Shown here in pieces: positions 46,054 through 54,421 of a stretch of 64,000 nucleotides of DNA. The notes beneath the pieces were generated by a model, which worked only from the letters and a program-made list of their open reading frames with translations, did not search any database and was not told where the DNA came from. This stretch comes from Leifsonia shinshuensis (GTDB lineage Bacteria; Actinomycetota; Actinomycetes; Actinomycetales; Microbacteriaceae), in contig NZ_JACCFL010000001.1 of assembly GCF_013410375.1 (NCBI RefSeq), forward strand, positions 3,596,001 through 3,660,000, given 5' to 3'. The position numbers and the translations under genes were made by a program. Positions within the stretch are counted from its first letter, which is position 1; every line of letters starts with the position of its first letter.

Positions 46054-46941
46054 GACGACGCCGTGTGGGACGACGACCACCGGCACCGGCGAATGGCGGA
46101 CGATCTTGGCCGCGTGCGAGCCGAGGAACACCCGGGCGATCGGGCCGAGCGTGCTCGAGCCGACGACCAGCACCTCGCCCGGCTCCCAGCCGATGTCCGC
46201 CAGGGCCGCCTCCCAGGTCTCGCCCCGTCCCACGGCGACGTCGGAGACCTCCGGGGCGTCGGGCAGCTCCGACACCTCCCGGACCAGCGCCGCGGCGTGC
46301 TTCTCGACGTCCGCGGCCCAGGTGTCCGCGATGTCCTGCTCGGCGTCGAAGCCGGCGCCCGACGTACCGGAGTCGCGCGGCACGACGGCGAAGGAGGCGA
46401 CGCGCAGCTCCGCGCCGACGGACGCGGCCACGCCCGCCGCCCCGAACACCAGATCGGTCGACGCGCCGGTCCCCCGGTAGGCGGCGGTGACCCGCCTGAC
46501 GCGTGCGTCCTCCGCCGTGCGGTACCCGCGGGGCGCGATCGCGACCGGGACGGGCGAGGCGTGCAGAAGGGTGTCGCTGGCCGAGCCGAGCGCGATCCGC
46601 CCCTGGGGCCCGTCCGTCGCCGAGCCGACGACGATCAGCGACGCCTCCCGCTCCTCGGCCAGGCCCACGAGCCCGCGCCGGGCGGACGGGGCCTCGTGCA
46701 GGAGGTACTCCGCCGCGATGGAGCCGCCGAGCACGGCCGCGGCGTGGTCGAGGGCGCCGTCGGCGTTCTCCCGGGTGTAGCCGCGCCATTCCGCGTCCGC
46801 GCCGCCCGCGGTCGTCGGCCACGCGGGCGGGACGACGGCGGTGACGATGAGGTCGGCGCCCGAGGAGCGGGCGATCAGCGCCGCCAGGTGCAGCGCGGAG
46901 GCGGAGCGGTGCGCGGGGTCCACACCGACGACGATGCTCAT
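46036..46941 (-). CDS. universal stress protein, two UspA domains
   Basis: 301-residue protein made of two UspA domains (about residues 1-140 and 150-295). Each ends in an ATP-binding-type stretch: VVGSATDGPQGRIALGSASDTLLHASPVPVAI and VVGSSTLGPIARVFLGSHAAKIVRHSPVPVVVV. ATG overlaps the permease stop (ATGA). Its C-terminus runs into a 15-bp repeat array. Probably a nucleotide-binding partner or stress responder linked to the amino acid permease; function inferred only. Confidence 0.92.
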   Translation of the reverse strand: MSIVVGVDPAHRSASALHLAALIARSSGADLIVTAVVPPAWPTTAGGADAEWRGYTRENADGALDHAAAVLGGSIAAEYLLHEAPSARRGLVGLAEEREASLIVVGSATDGPQGRIALGSASDTLLHASPVPVAIAPRGYRTAEDARVRRVTAAYRGTGASTDLVFGAAGVAASVGAELRVASFAVVPRDSGTSGAGFDAEQDIADTWAADVEKHAAALVREVSELPDAPEVSDVAVGRGETWEAALADIGWEPGEVLVVGSSTLGPIARVFLGSHAAKIVRHSPVPVVVVPHGVVGRDRD

Positions 46942-48434
46942 CTCCGGCCCGCCTTCCGGCGTTCGGCGGCCTCGCGGATCTCGCTCTTGCTGGGCTGGGC
47001 GAAGTTGCTCGTGTACGGAGCGTCCGCGCCGGCGATCGGCTGCCCGGTCTGCAGCGTGGAGTGCTTCCGGCCGTAGAACCAGTAGAAGACGAGGAAGACC
47101 GCGGTCCAGATCAGGAACACGATGATCGTGATGAGGCGCAGCTGGGTGATGATCGCGATGCAGCCCGCGATCGACAGGATCGGGATCGTCCAGCCGAGCG
47201 GCAGGCGGAAGCCGCGCTCCAGCTCCGGCTCCCGCACCCGCAGGATGATGACGCCGAGCGAGACCACGAGGAAGGCGACGAGGGTGCCGATGCTGGTCAT
47301 CTCGGCGAGGAAGTCGATCGGGACGACGGCCGCGAGGACGCCCGTGGCGATCATCACGATGACGGTGTTGCGCACCGGCGTCATCGTCCGCGGGTTGACC
47401 CTCGCGAACACCTTCGGGATCATCCCGTCGCGCGACATGGCGAACAGGATGCGCGTCTGCCCGTAGAGGCAGACCAGCGTCACGGAGAAGATCGAGATGA
47501 TGGCGCCGATCGCGACGACGGTCCCCGGCCAGCTGGAGCCGACGATGTTCTGCAGGATCGCCGCGAGCCCGGCGTCCTGGTTCGCGAACTTCGCCGGGGC
47601 CTGCGCGCCGAGGGCCGCGAGGCTGGTGCCGACGTACAGCACGATGATGATGAGCAGCGCGAAGATGATCGCGAGCGGGAGGTTCCGCTTCGGGTTCTTG
47701 GCCTCCTCGCCCGCCGTCGACACGGCGTCGAGGCCGACGAACGAGAAGAAGATGATCCCGGCGCCGCCGACGATGCCCGCGAACCCGGCCGGAGCGAAGT
47801 TGTGGAAGTGGTCGGCGTTCCAGCCGGTGAAGGCGACCGCGCAGAAGAACAGCACGACGGCGATCTTGATGACCACCATGATGCTGTTGACCGTCGTGGA
47901 CTCGCGGGCCCCGCGCAGGAGCAGCAGGGAGCACAGCACGATGACGATCACCGCGGGGATGTTGACGATGCCGCCCTGCTCGGGCGCCTGGGAGAGCTGC
48001 ACCGGCAGCTGCCAGCCGAAGAGGTTCTGCAGCAGCTGGTTGACGTACTGCGACCAGCCGACGGCGACCGCCGCCGTCGAGACGCCGTACTCCAGCAGCA
48101 GACACGCTCCGACCGCCATCGCCGTGCCCTCGCCGAGCGTCGCGTACGCGTACGAGTACGTGGAGCCGGAGGCCGGGACAGCGCCGGCCATCTCCGCGTA
48201 GCAGAGGGCGGTGAGCCCGGCGACGACGCCGCCGATGACGAACGACCAGATCACGGCGGGTCCGGCGACGGGGACCGCCTGCGACAGGATGAAGAAGATT
48301 CCGGTGCCGAGCGTCCCGCCGACACCGATCATGGTCAGCGAGAAGAGGCCGATGCTGCGTCTCAGGTGCGCCTCCCCGGCGCCGGGCGGCGTCGTGGGCT
48401 TCCTGCGCAGCAGCTGCTGAGCGATGGTGGGCAT
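46938..48434 (-). CDS. APC family cationic amino acid permease
   Basis: 498-residue transporter with about 12 membrane segments, closest in pattern to cationic amino acid transporters (LFSLTMIGVGGTLGTGIFFILSQAVPVAGPAVIWSFVIGGVVAGLTALCYAEMAGAVPASGSTYSYAYATLGE). Between a basic amino acid decarboxylase and a universal stress protein gene (overlap ATGA), it likely imports ornithine, lysine or arginine, or exchanges them for the amine. Confidence 0.92.
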   Translation of the reverse strand: MPTIAQQLLRRKPTTPPGAGEAHLRRSIGLFSLTMIGVGGTLGTGIFFILSQAVPVAGPAVIWSFVIGGVVAGLTALCYAEMAGAVPASGSTYSYAYATLGEGTAMAVGACLLLEYGVSTAAVAVGWSQYVNQLLQNLFGWQLPVQLSQAPEQGGIVNIPAVIVIVLCSLLLLRGARESTTVNSIMVVIKIAVVLFFCAVAFTGWNADHFHNFAPAGFAGIVGGAGIIFFSFVGLDAVSTAGEEAKNPKRNLPLAIIFALLIIIVLYVGTSLAALGAQAPAKFANQDAGLAAILQNIVGSSWPGTVVAIGAIISIFSVTLVCLYGQTRILFAMSRDGMIPKVFARVNPRTMTPVRNTVIVMIATGVLAAVVPIDFLAEMTSIGTLVAFLVVSLGVIILRVREPELERGFRLPLGWTIPILSIAGCIAIITQLRLITIIVFLIWTAVFLVFYWFYGRKHSTLQTGQPIAGADAPYTSNFAQPSKSEIREAAERRKAGRR

Positions 48435-48486
48435 ATCTACCAGTCTCCTTTGATTGGTGGGGGGATCCGAAATCGGTCGCGGTGGA

Positions 48487-50064
48487 TCAGTCGCGGGCGG
48501 TCACCCGGAACCGCTCGACCGCGGGGTCGACGGCGCCGCGCACATACCCTGACGGGGATGCGGCGACCGCCTGCAGGAAGGCCACGGTCTGGGCCGTGAT
48601 CTCCTCGCCGGGGATCAGGTTCGGGATCCCGGGCGGGTAGGCGGCGAGGGTGTCGGCGGAGATCCGCCCGACGGCCGCGGCCGCGGGCACGAGCTCGGTG
48701 CCGGCGAAGAAGGCGTCGCGCGGCGGCATGCGCAGCGGCCCGGCCTCGGGCAGGGCGGGGAACTCCTCCGCGGCGCCGCTCGCCGCCTCGGCGGACGCCT
48801 CGGCCGAGTCGGCCGCCGCGGCCAGCGCCCGGTGCGCCCGGGCGAGGTCCGGCGTCTTGCCGGCGCCGATGAGCGCCACGAGGGTGGTCGCCGTCGACAT
48901 CTCGAAGTAGATCCCGTCGGCGTCGATGAGGCGCTGACGCAGCCAGTGCCCGCTCACACCGGTGCCGGAGACGTCGATCGCCACGCGCAGCGGGTCGACG
49001 GCGACGATGTCGTCGAAGGCGCCGAAGCCGTCGCTCAGCACGCCGAAGCGCGGGTCGCCGCGCAGCGCCTCCCGGAATGCGTCGGCGCCCGCGATCGACC
49101 GGCCGATCAGCTCCGCGCCGGTGGCGAGGGAGTGCCGGGCGATGTCGAGCGATGCCTGCAGCAGCGCCGAGGTGGAGGTCGACGCGGTGATCGAGACAGC
49201 GCGCTCGACGAGCGGCTCGAGGGCGTCCGCGAACGGGCCGTGACCGAGGTGCAGCATGGCCGACTGGGTGAGCGAGCCGCCCAGCTTGTGCGTGCTGGAG
49301 ACGACGAGGTCCGCGCCGAGCCGGGCGGGCGACTCCGGGAGGTCGGGGTGGAACCCGAAGTGCGGCCCCCAGGCGCCGTCCACGATCAGCGGGGCGCCGT
49401 GCGCGTGCGCGACCCGCGCCAGCCCCGCGACATCCGCGACCGCGCCGAAGTAGCTGGGCGAGACGATGTAGACCGCGTCCGCCGGGCGCCCTGCGCGCGT
49501 CGCGGCGGTCAGCGCCTCGTCCAGGGAGGCGGGCGAGACGCCGTGCGCCACGCCGTGGCGCGAGTCGATGGAGGGCAGTACGAACGAGGGGACCAGGCCC
49601 GCCGAGAGCACGCCGTCGCTGAAGCTGGAGTGCGCGCTGCGCTGGGACAGGATGTTCTCGCCGAGTCCGCGCACGGCCAGCGCGGCGATGCGGTTGGCCT
49701 GCGAGGCGCCGCCGGTCAGGAACCAGGTGCGGCGCGCGCCCCACGCGTCCGCCGCGAGGGCGAGGGAGCGGCTGAGCGGCGAGTCCTCCCCCAGGTCGAT
49801 GTCGTCCAGCAGCATCGGGACGTCGAGCTGCAGCGGCCGCTCCCCGAAGTAGCCGGCGAGCCGCGCGCTGAGACCGAGGTCGTCGCCGCCGTGCCCCGGC
49901 ACCATCAGCGCGACCGGTCCGCGCGCGGCGTGACGCTCCAGCGCGTCGGCGTAGGGGGTCTCCCAGTGACGGAGGTCGGCGGGAGCCGGCGAGGTCGCGT
50001 CGAACGCGGGCGCGTCGTCGATCGCGGCGGTGCCGTCGAGAGCGGAGGTGCGGGTGGGGGCCAT
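48487..50064 (-). CDS. Orn/Lys/Arg decarboxylase family protein
   Basis: 525-residue fold-I PLP decarboxylase. TWFLTGGASQANRIAALAV, DGAWGPHFGFHPDLP and the PLP lysine in VVSSTHKLGGSLTQSAML are family-typical; the C-terminal PPGIPNLIPGEEIT is the conserved end segment. It lacks the N-terminal wing domain of the enteric inducible enzymes. ATG at 50064. Divergent from a LysR gene; co-directional with a cationic amino acid permease 52 bp downstream. Product would be putrescine, cadaverine or agmatine. Confidence 0.92.
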   Translation of the reverse strand: MAPTRTSALDGTAAIDDAPAFDATSPAPADLRHWETPYADALERHAARGPVALMVPGHGGDDLGLSARLAGYFGERPLQLDVPMLLDDIDLGEDSPLSRSLALAADAWGARRTWFLTGGASQANRIAALAVRGLGENILSQRSAHSSFSDGVLSAGLVPSFVLPSIDSRHGVAHGVSPASLDEALTAATRAGRPADAVYIVSPSYFGAVADVAGLARVAHAHGAPLIVDGAWGPHFGFHPDLPESPARLGADLVVSSTHKLGGSLTQSAMLHLGHGPFADALEPLVERAVSITASTSTSALLQASLDIARHSLATGAELIGRSIAGADAFREALRGDPRFGVLSDGFGAFDDIVAVDPLRVAIDVSGTGVSGHWLRQRLIDADGIYFEMSTATTLVALIGAGKTPDLARAHRALAAAADSAEASAEAASGAAEEFPALPEAGPLRMPPRDAFFAGTELVPAAAAVGRISADTLAAYPPGIPNLIPGEEITAQTVAFLQAVAASPSGYVRGAVDPAVERFRVTARD

Positions 50065-50119
50065 TCCTCCATCGTGCGGGCCGCGTGCCGCGACCAGAAT
50101 CCCCCGAACTTCGCTCAGC

Positions 50120-50138
50120 CCACATAGACTGTATGTGG
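50120..50138. promoter_or_regulatory. LysR-type operator (CCACATA-N5-TATGTGG)
   Basis: Perfect 7-bp arms with a 5-bp spacer in the decarboxylase/LysR divergent promoter, 50 bp before the LysR start; fits the T-N11-A LysR box. Confidence 0.6.
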
Positions 50139-50187
50139 CTCGCCACCCGCTCGGGTGGTCGTCACCCACATCCAGACAGGGGATCCG

Positions 50188-51138
50188 ATGGCGGATCTGC
50201 GGCAGTTCGAGGCGCTCACGGCGGTCCACGCCGAGGGCTCGGTCACAGCCGCCGCCCGCCGCCTGGGCTGGGGCCAGCCGACCGTCGACTACCACCTGAA
50301 GAACCTGGAACGGCTGGTCGGCTCTCCGGTGCTCGTGCGCTCGCCGCGCGGCAGCAGGCTGACGCCCGTCGGGATGCTGCTCCTCGAACGCGCGCAGGAG
50401 ATCCTGACGCTGAGCGAGCGGGCGGTCGCGGACGCGCGCGAGTTCAGCCAGCTGGGACGGGTGCGGCTGCGGTTCGGGACCTTCGCGACGGCGGCGGCGA
50501 GCATCCTGCCGTTCGTCGCCGGCAGCGTCGGCGACCTCGGCATCGAGATCGACGCCACCTTCGAGGAGGTCCCCGCGCTCGTCGACCGGATCAACCGCGG
50601 CGCGCTCGACGCCGCTCTCGTCTACACCGTGCCCGGCTACGACCTGCCCTTCCGGCCCGACGTGGTGACGATGGAGGTGTACCGGGATCCGCTACTGCTG
50701 GCGCTGCCCGTCGGGCACCCGCTCGCGTCGCGCAGGTCGGTCGACCTCCCCGCCGTGCTCTCGCTCCGGGACGAGCGCTGGGTCTTCGCCACCTCCGCCG
50801 AGGATGCGATGGACCGCGTCGTCGCGGACGCCTTCGCGGCGGAAGGCCACGTCCTGGACGTCGCGATCCGGACCGACGACTTCCAGGTCCTCCTCGGCAT
50901 GACCGCGGCGCGCATGGTGGTCGGGTTCATCCCGGGCCTCGCGACGACCGCCGCACACCCCGGCATCGTCCTGCTCCCGGTCGACGACCCGTCGTTCGTG
51001 CGCTCGATCCTCGTGGCGACACCGGCGGACGACGCGAGCCGGCGCCCCTCGGCCGCCACGCGCCACCTCGTCGCTGCGATCCGGGACGGGTTCGCCGCCG
51101 TGCGGGCGGGAGGCGGGACGAGACGGAACGGCGGTTAG
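50188..51138 (+). CDS. LysR family transcriptional regulator
   Basis: 316-residue regulator: N-terminal winged HTH (ADLRQFEALTAVHAEGSVTAAARRLGWGQPTVDYHLKNLERLVG) and type-2 periplasmic-binding-like effector domain. ATG at 50188 preferred over an upstream GTG because it begins the HTH and has AGGGGA 4 nt upstream. Divergent from the basic amino acid decarboxylase operon, its probable target. Confidence 0.92.
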   Translation: MADLRQFEALTAVHAEGSVTAAARRLGWGQPTVDYHLKNLERLVGSPVLVRSPRGSRLTPVGMLLLERAQEILTLSERAVADAREFSQLGRVRLRFGTFATAAASILPFVAGSVGDLGIEIDATFEEVPALVDRINRGALDAALVYTVPGYDLPFRPDVVTMEVYRDPLLLALPVGHPLASRRSVDLPAVLSLRDERWVFATSAEDAMDRVVADAFAAEGHVLDVAIRTDDFQVLLGMTAARMVVGFIPGLATTAAHPGIVLLPVDDPSFVRSILVATPADDASRRPSAATRHLVAAIRDGFAAVRAGGGTRRNGG

Positions 51139-51166
51139 GCGCTCAACGCACCTCCGACCCGCCGGG

Positions 51167-51766
51167 TCAGCTGCGGGCCGGTGGCGGCGACCCGGGCTGG
51201 CGCCACTGATTCGCCCGCCGGTTCTGGTTCGCCTCGGTCACGATGGTCTCGACGCGGCGGTCGCGGGTGACGTCGGTCTTGGCCGAGAGCAGCCATTCGA
51301 GGATCGCGCGGCGGGCCGAGCGCGGGAAGGCGTCCCAGTTGGCGCGCGCGACCGGGTCGGCGTCCAAGGCGGCGCGGAGCTCGGGCGGTTCGGCGAGCTC
51401 TTCGACCGTGTCCAGCGCCGACCACGTGCCGCTCGCCACGGCCGCCTCGACCACGGCCTCGCCGTCGGCGGTCATCAGCCCGCGCTCGCGCAGGGCGGCG
51501 ATCCGCTCCTTGTTGCGCCGGGACCAGTTGCTCTTCGGGTTCCGCGGCGAGAGCCGGAGCATCGCATGCTGGTCGTCGAGCCTGCGCGGGAGGCTGTCCA
51601 CCCACCCGACGCAGAGCGCTTCCTCCACGATGTCGTCATAGCTCAGGGTGCGGTCCGCGCCCTTCTCGTACACAATCCAGACGCCGGGCGACGTGCGGGC
51701 GTTCTCCGCCAGCCACTCCCGCAACGCGGGTCTGCCGCTCGCGACGAACCGCTCGAGCTCGGCCAT
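51167..51766 (-). CDS. YdeI/OmpD-associated family protein
   Basis: 199-residue cytoplasmic protein of the YdeI/OmpD-associated type: REWLAENARTSPGVWIVYEKGADRTLSYDDIVEEALCVGWVDSLPRRLDDQHAMLRLSPRNPKSNWSRRNKERI is diagnostic. A bacteriocin-protection-like tail (AFPRSARRAILEWLLSAKTDVTRDRRV) follows. Biochemical role unknown. Single gene, convergent with LysR. Confidence 0.9.
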   Translation of the reverse strand: MAELERFVASGRPALREWLAENARTSPGVWIVYEKGADRTLSYDDIVEEALCVGWVDSLPRRLDDQHAMLRLSPRNPKSNWSRRNKERIAALRERGLMTADGEAVVEAAVASGTWSALDTVEELAEPPELRAALDADPVARANWDAFPRSARRAILEWLLSAKTDVTRDRRVETIVTEANQNRRANQWRQPGSPPPARS

Positions 51767-51798
51767 GCTGCCGCCTCCTCCCGGGCCCCGTCCCCAGG

Positions 51799-52014
51799 CT
51801 AGGCCGCAGCGCTCAGCCGGGTGAAGAACCGCGCGAGCACCGAGCGCTCGTGCCGGCCGAGCGCGGCGGTGAGGGCGTGGATCTCCTCGAGCGTGGGCGA
51901 CCGGTCCATCCGGTCGAGCAGGTCCTCCAGGGCGAACGCGATGTCGTCGGCGGTGTGCTGCTGCCGGGCGATCGCGGGCTGTGGGGCGGCGACCTCGGAG
52001 CGTTCCGCGCTCAC
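51799..52014 (-). CDS. small hypothetical protein (71 residues)
   Basis: Small helical protein (TADDIAFALEDLLDRMDRSPTLEEIHALTAALGRHERSVLARFF) with no recognised family. GTG start at 52014 has AGGAG upstream. Its start overlaps (GTGA) the stop of a 16-codon upstream ORF with its own strong Shine-Dalgarno sequence. A palindrome at 52094-52110 marks the promoter region. Confidence 0.65.
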   Translation of the reverse strand: MSAERSEVAAPQPAIARQQHTADDIAFALEDLLDRMDRSPTLEEIHALTAALGRHERSVLARFFTRLSAAA

Positions 52015-52061
52015 GAGGCCTGCTCCTGTCGTGTCGCGTCGTCCGTGCGTGTTCCGGTCAC
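52011..52061 (-). CDS. 16-residue upstream ORF (possible leader peptide)
   Basis: GTG at 52061 preceded by AGGAAG at 5-nt spacing; encodes VTGTRTDDATRQEQAS and stops in a GTGA overlap with the 71-residue gene. Spacing and overlap argue for translational coupling; function unknown. Confidence 0.4.
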   Translation of the reverse strand: MTGTRTDDATRQEQAS

Positions 52062-52093
52062 GGCAACTTCCTTTCCCGGCAGGTAATCAGCGT

Positions 52094-52110
52094 GCTTACC
52101 ATATGTAAGC
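52094..52110. promoter_or_regulatory. inverted repeat GCTTAC-CATAT-GTAAGC
   Basis: Perfect 6-bp arms, upstream of the 16/71-residue ORFs and just past the 3' end of the GH3 gene. The half-site matches those of the TetR operators near 60 kb, but the spacer is 5 instead of 6 bp. Confidence 0.45.
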
Positions 52111-52153
52111 TAGCACCGTCCTGCCGGGTCGGGAAGCATGGGATGCCCCGGCC

Positions 52154-54421
52154 TCAGCGCACCTCGAACCCCGCCGCCAGCAGCACCTCGTCGCGCGACG
52201 ACGGCCCCACCAGCAGCTCGAACGCCCCGGCCTCCACGAGCCGCTCGCCGGCCGCGTCCACGATCGTGCAGTCCGCCACCGGCAGGGTCAGCCGCACCCG
52301 CGCCGACTCCCCTGGCGCCAGGTCCACCTGCCGGTACCCCTTCAGCTCCTTGTCGGCCCAGCTGACGCTGGTGACCTGATCGCGCACGTACACCTGCACG
52401 GTCTCGCGGACCGGGCGGGAGCCCGTGTTGGTCACCGTCACCGCCGCCTCGATCTCGTCGCCCGTGCCGAGCGACGTGGCGGCGAGCGTCAGGTCGCTGT
52501 AGGACACGGTCGTGTAGGACAGCCCCTCGCCGAACGCCCACGCGGGCGACTGGGTGAGGTCGGCGTAGCGGTCGCCGTGCTGTCCGCGGAGCTGGTTGTA
52601 GTAGGTGGGCTGCTGGCCGGCGTGCCTCGCGAACGAGATGGGGAGGCGGCCCGACGGCTCGGCCCGGCCCGCGATGATCTCCGCGAGAGCCTGGCCGCCC
52701 TTCATGCCCGGGTTCGCCGCCCACAGCACCGCCGCGGCCCGGGCCACCGACGGCGGCAGCACCAGCGGCTTGGAGGCCAGGAGCACGACGATCACCGGCT
52801 TCCCGGTCGCGATCACCGCGTCCAGCAGCGCGACCTGGCCGCCGATCAACTCCAGCGTCGCGGTGGAACGGCCCTCGCCGACCAGCTCGATGCGGTCGCC
52901 GACGACGGCGACGACGACGTCGGACGCCTCGGCGGCGGCCACGGCCTCCTCGATCAACCGGTCGTCCGGCAGCGACGGGACGACCACCGGATGCCGCGGC
53001 TGGCCGTCGGGGAATGTCGCCCCGCGCGGGTCCTGCTCCAGGGTGAGGATGTCGGCGCCGCGGGCGTGCCGCACTGTCCAGCCGTCGATGCCGCGGAGGC
53101 CGTCGAGGACCGTCGTGATCATCTCGCGCGGCTGGCCGTCGAGCCAGCCGGCCTGGCCGGAGCCGCCGGCCCAGTCGCCGAGCTGGGTCTGGGCGTCGTC
53201 GGCGAGCGGGCCGACGACGGCCACGCGGACCGGCGACGACGCCGCGAGCGGGAGCGTCCCGTCGTTCTCCAGCAGCACGATCGAGCGGCGCGCGACCTCC
53301 AGGTTGAGCTCGGCGTGCGCCGCGCTGCCGACCACGGTGTCCAGGTCGGGCGACGGCAGGCGCGGGTCCTCGAACAGGCCGAGGTCGAACTTCAGGGTCA
53401 GGATGCGCGCGACGGCGGCGTCGAAGGCGTCCTCCGCGAGCATCCCGCGCTCGACGGCCTCCAGCGCGCCTTCGTAGAAGCGCGGCGTCGTCATGACCAT
53501 GTCGTTGCCCGCCTTCACCGCGGCGGCGGCGGCGTGCGCGTAGTCGGGCTGGACCTTCTGCTCCCAGACCATCCGGCCGACGTTGTCCCAGTCGGTGATG
53601 AGGGTGCCGGTGTAGCCCCACTCGCCGCGGAGAACCTCGCTGAGCAGCCAGTCGTTCACGGTGATCGGCACGCCGTCGGTGCTCTGGTAGCCGAGCATGA
53701 AGGTGCGGCAGCCCTCCCGGGCCACCCGCTCGAACGGCGGCAGGAACCAGCTGCGCAACTTGCGCCGGGAGATGTCGGCCTCGCTCGCGTCGCGGCCGCC
53801 CTGGGTCTCCGAGTAGCCGGCGAAGTGCTTCGCGGTCGCGAGGATCGCGGTCGGGTCGTCGAGCCCGTCGCCCTGGTAGCCGCGCACCATCGCGCTCGCG
53901 AGCTCGCCGATCAGGAACGGGTCCTCGCCGAACGTCTCGCCGACCCTCCCCCAGCGCAGGTCGCGGGCGATGCACAGCACCGGTGAGAACGTCCAGTGCA
54001 CGCCGGTGACGGCGACCTCCTCGGCGCTGGCGCGCGCCACGCGCTCGATCAGCTCGGCGTCCCAGGTCGCGGCCATGCCGAGCTGGGTGGGGTAGATCGT
54101 GGCGCCGGGCCAGAACGAGTGCCCGTGGATGCAGTCCTCGCCGACCAGCAGCGGGATCCGCAGCCGGGTCTGCGCCGTGAGCCGGTTGGCCTCCAGGATG
54201 CGCTCCGGCGAGGTGTGCAGGATCGAGCCGACGTGACGCCGCAGGACGTGGTCGCGCAGGTCGTCGCGCGCGTCCAGCTGGAGCATCTGGCCGACCTTCT
54301 CCTCCACCGTCATGCGCCCGAGCAGGTCGGCGACGCGCTCGGCGGTCGTCAGCGATGGGTCCTGGTAGGGAAGGGCCTCCTGCGGGATGTCGGTGGTCGT
54401 GGACGGGAGGATCGAGGTCAT
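52154..54421 (-). CDS. GH3 beta-glucosidase
   Basis: 755-residue cytoplasmic-looking glycoside hydrolase family 3 enzyme (no signal peptide) that would remove glucose (or xylose) from imported oligosaccharides. N-terminal barrel with FSPVLCIARDLRWGRVGETFGEDPFL, KHFAGYSETQGGRD and the nucleophile Asp in LITDWDNVGRM; then the alpha/beta sandwich with the candidate acid/base region GDRIELVGEGRSTATLEL, and a C-terminal fibronectin-III-like domain (ETVQVYVRDQ). ATG at 54421 overlaps the permease stop. Last gene of the ABC operon. Confidence 0.95.
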   Translation of the reverse strand: MTSILPSTTTDIPQEALPYQDPSLTTAERVADLLGRMTVEEKVGQMLQLDARDDLRDHVLRRHVGSILHTSPERILEANRLTAQTRLRIPLLVGEDCIHGHSFWPGATIYPTQLGMAATWDAELIERVARASAEEVAVTGVHWTFSPVLCIARDLRWGRVGETFGEDPFLIGELASAMVRGYQGDGLDDPTAILATAKHFAGYSETQGGRDASEADISRRKLRSWFLPPFERVAREGCRTFMLGYQSTDGVPITVNDWLLSEVLRGEWGYTGTLITDWDNVGRMVWEQKVQPDYAHAAAAAVKAGNDMVMTTPRFYEGALEAVERGMLAEDAFDAAVARILTLKFDLGLFEDPRLPSPDLDTVVGSAAHAELNLEVARRSIVLLENDGTLPLAASSPVRVAVVGPLADDAQTQLGDWAGGSGQAGWLDGQPREMITTVLDGLRGIDGWTVRHARGADILTLEQDPRGATFPDGQPRHPVVVPSLPDDRLIEEAVAAAEASDVVVAVVGDRIELVGEGRSTATLELIGGQVALLDAVIATGKPVIVVLLASKPLVLPPSVARAAAVLWAANPGMKGGQALAEIIAGRAEPSGRLPISFARHAGQQPTYYNQLRGQHGDRYADLTQSPAWAFGEGLSYTTVSYSDLTLAATSLGTGDEIEAAVTVTNTGSRPVRETVQVYVRDQVTSVSWADKELKGYRQVDLAPGESARVRLTLPVADCTIVDAAGERLVEAGAFELLVGPSSRDEVLLAAGFEVR

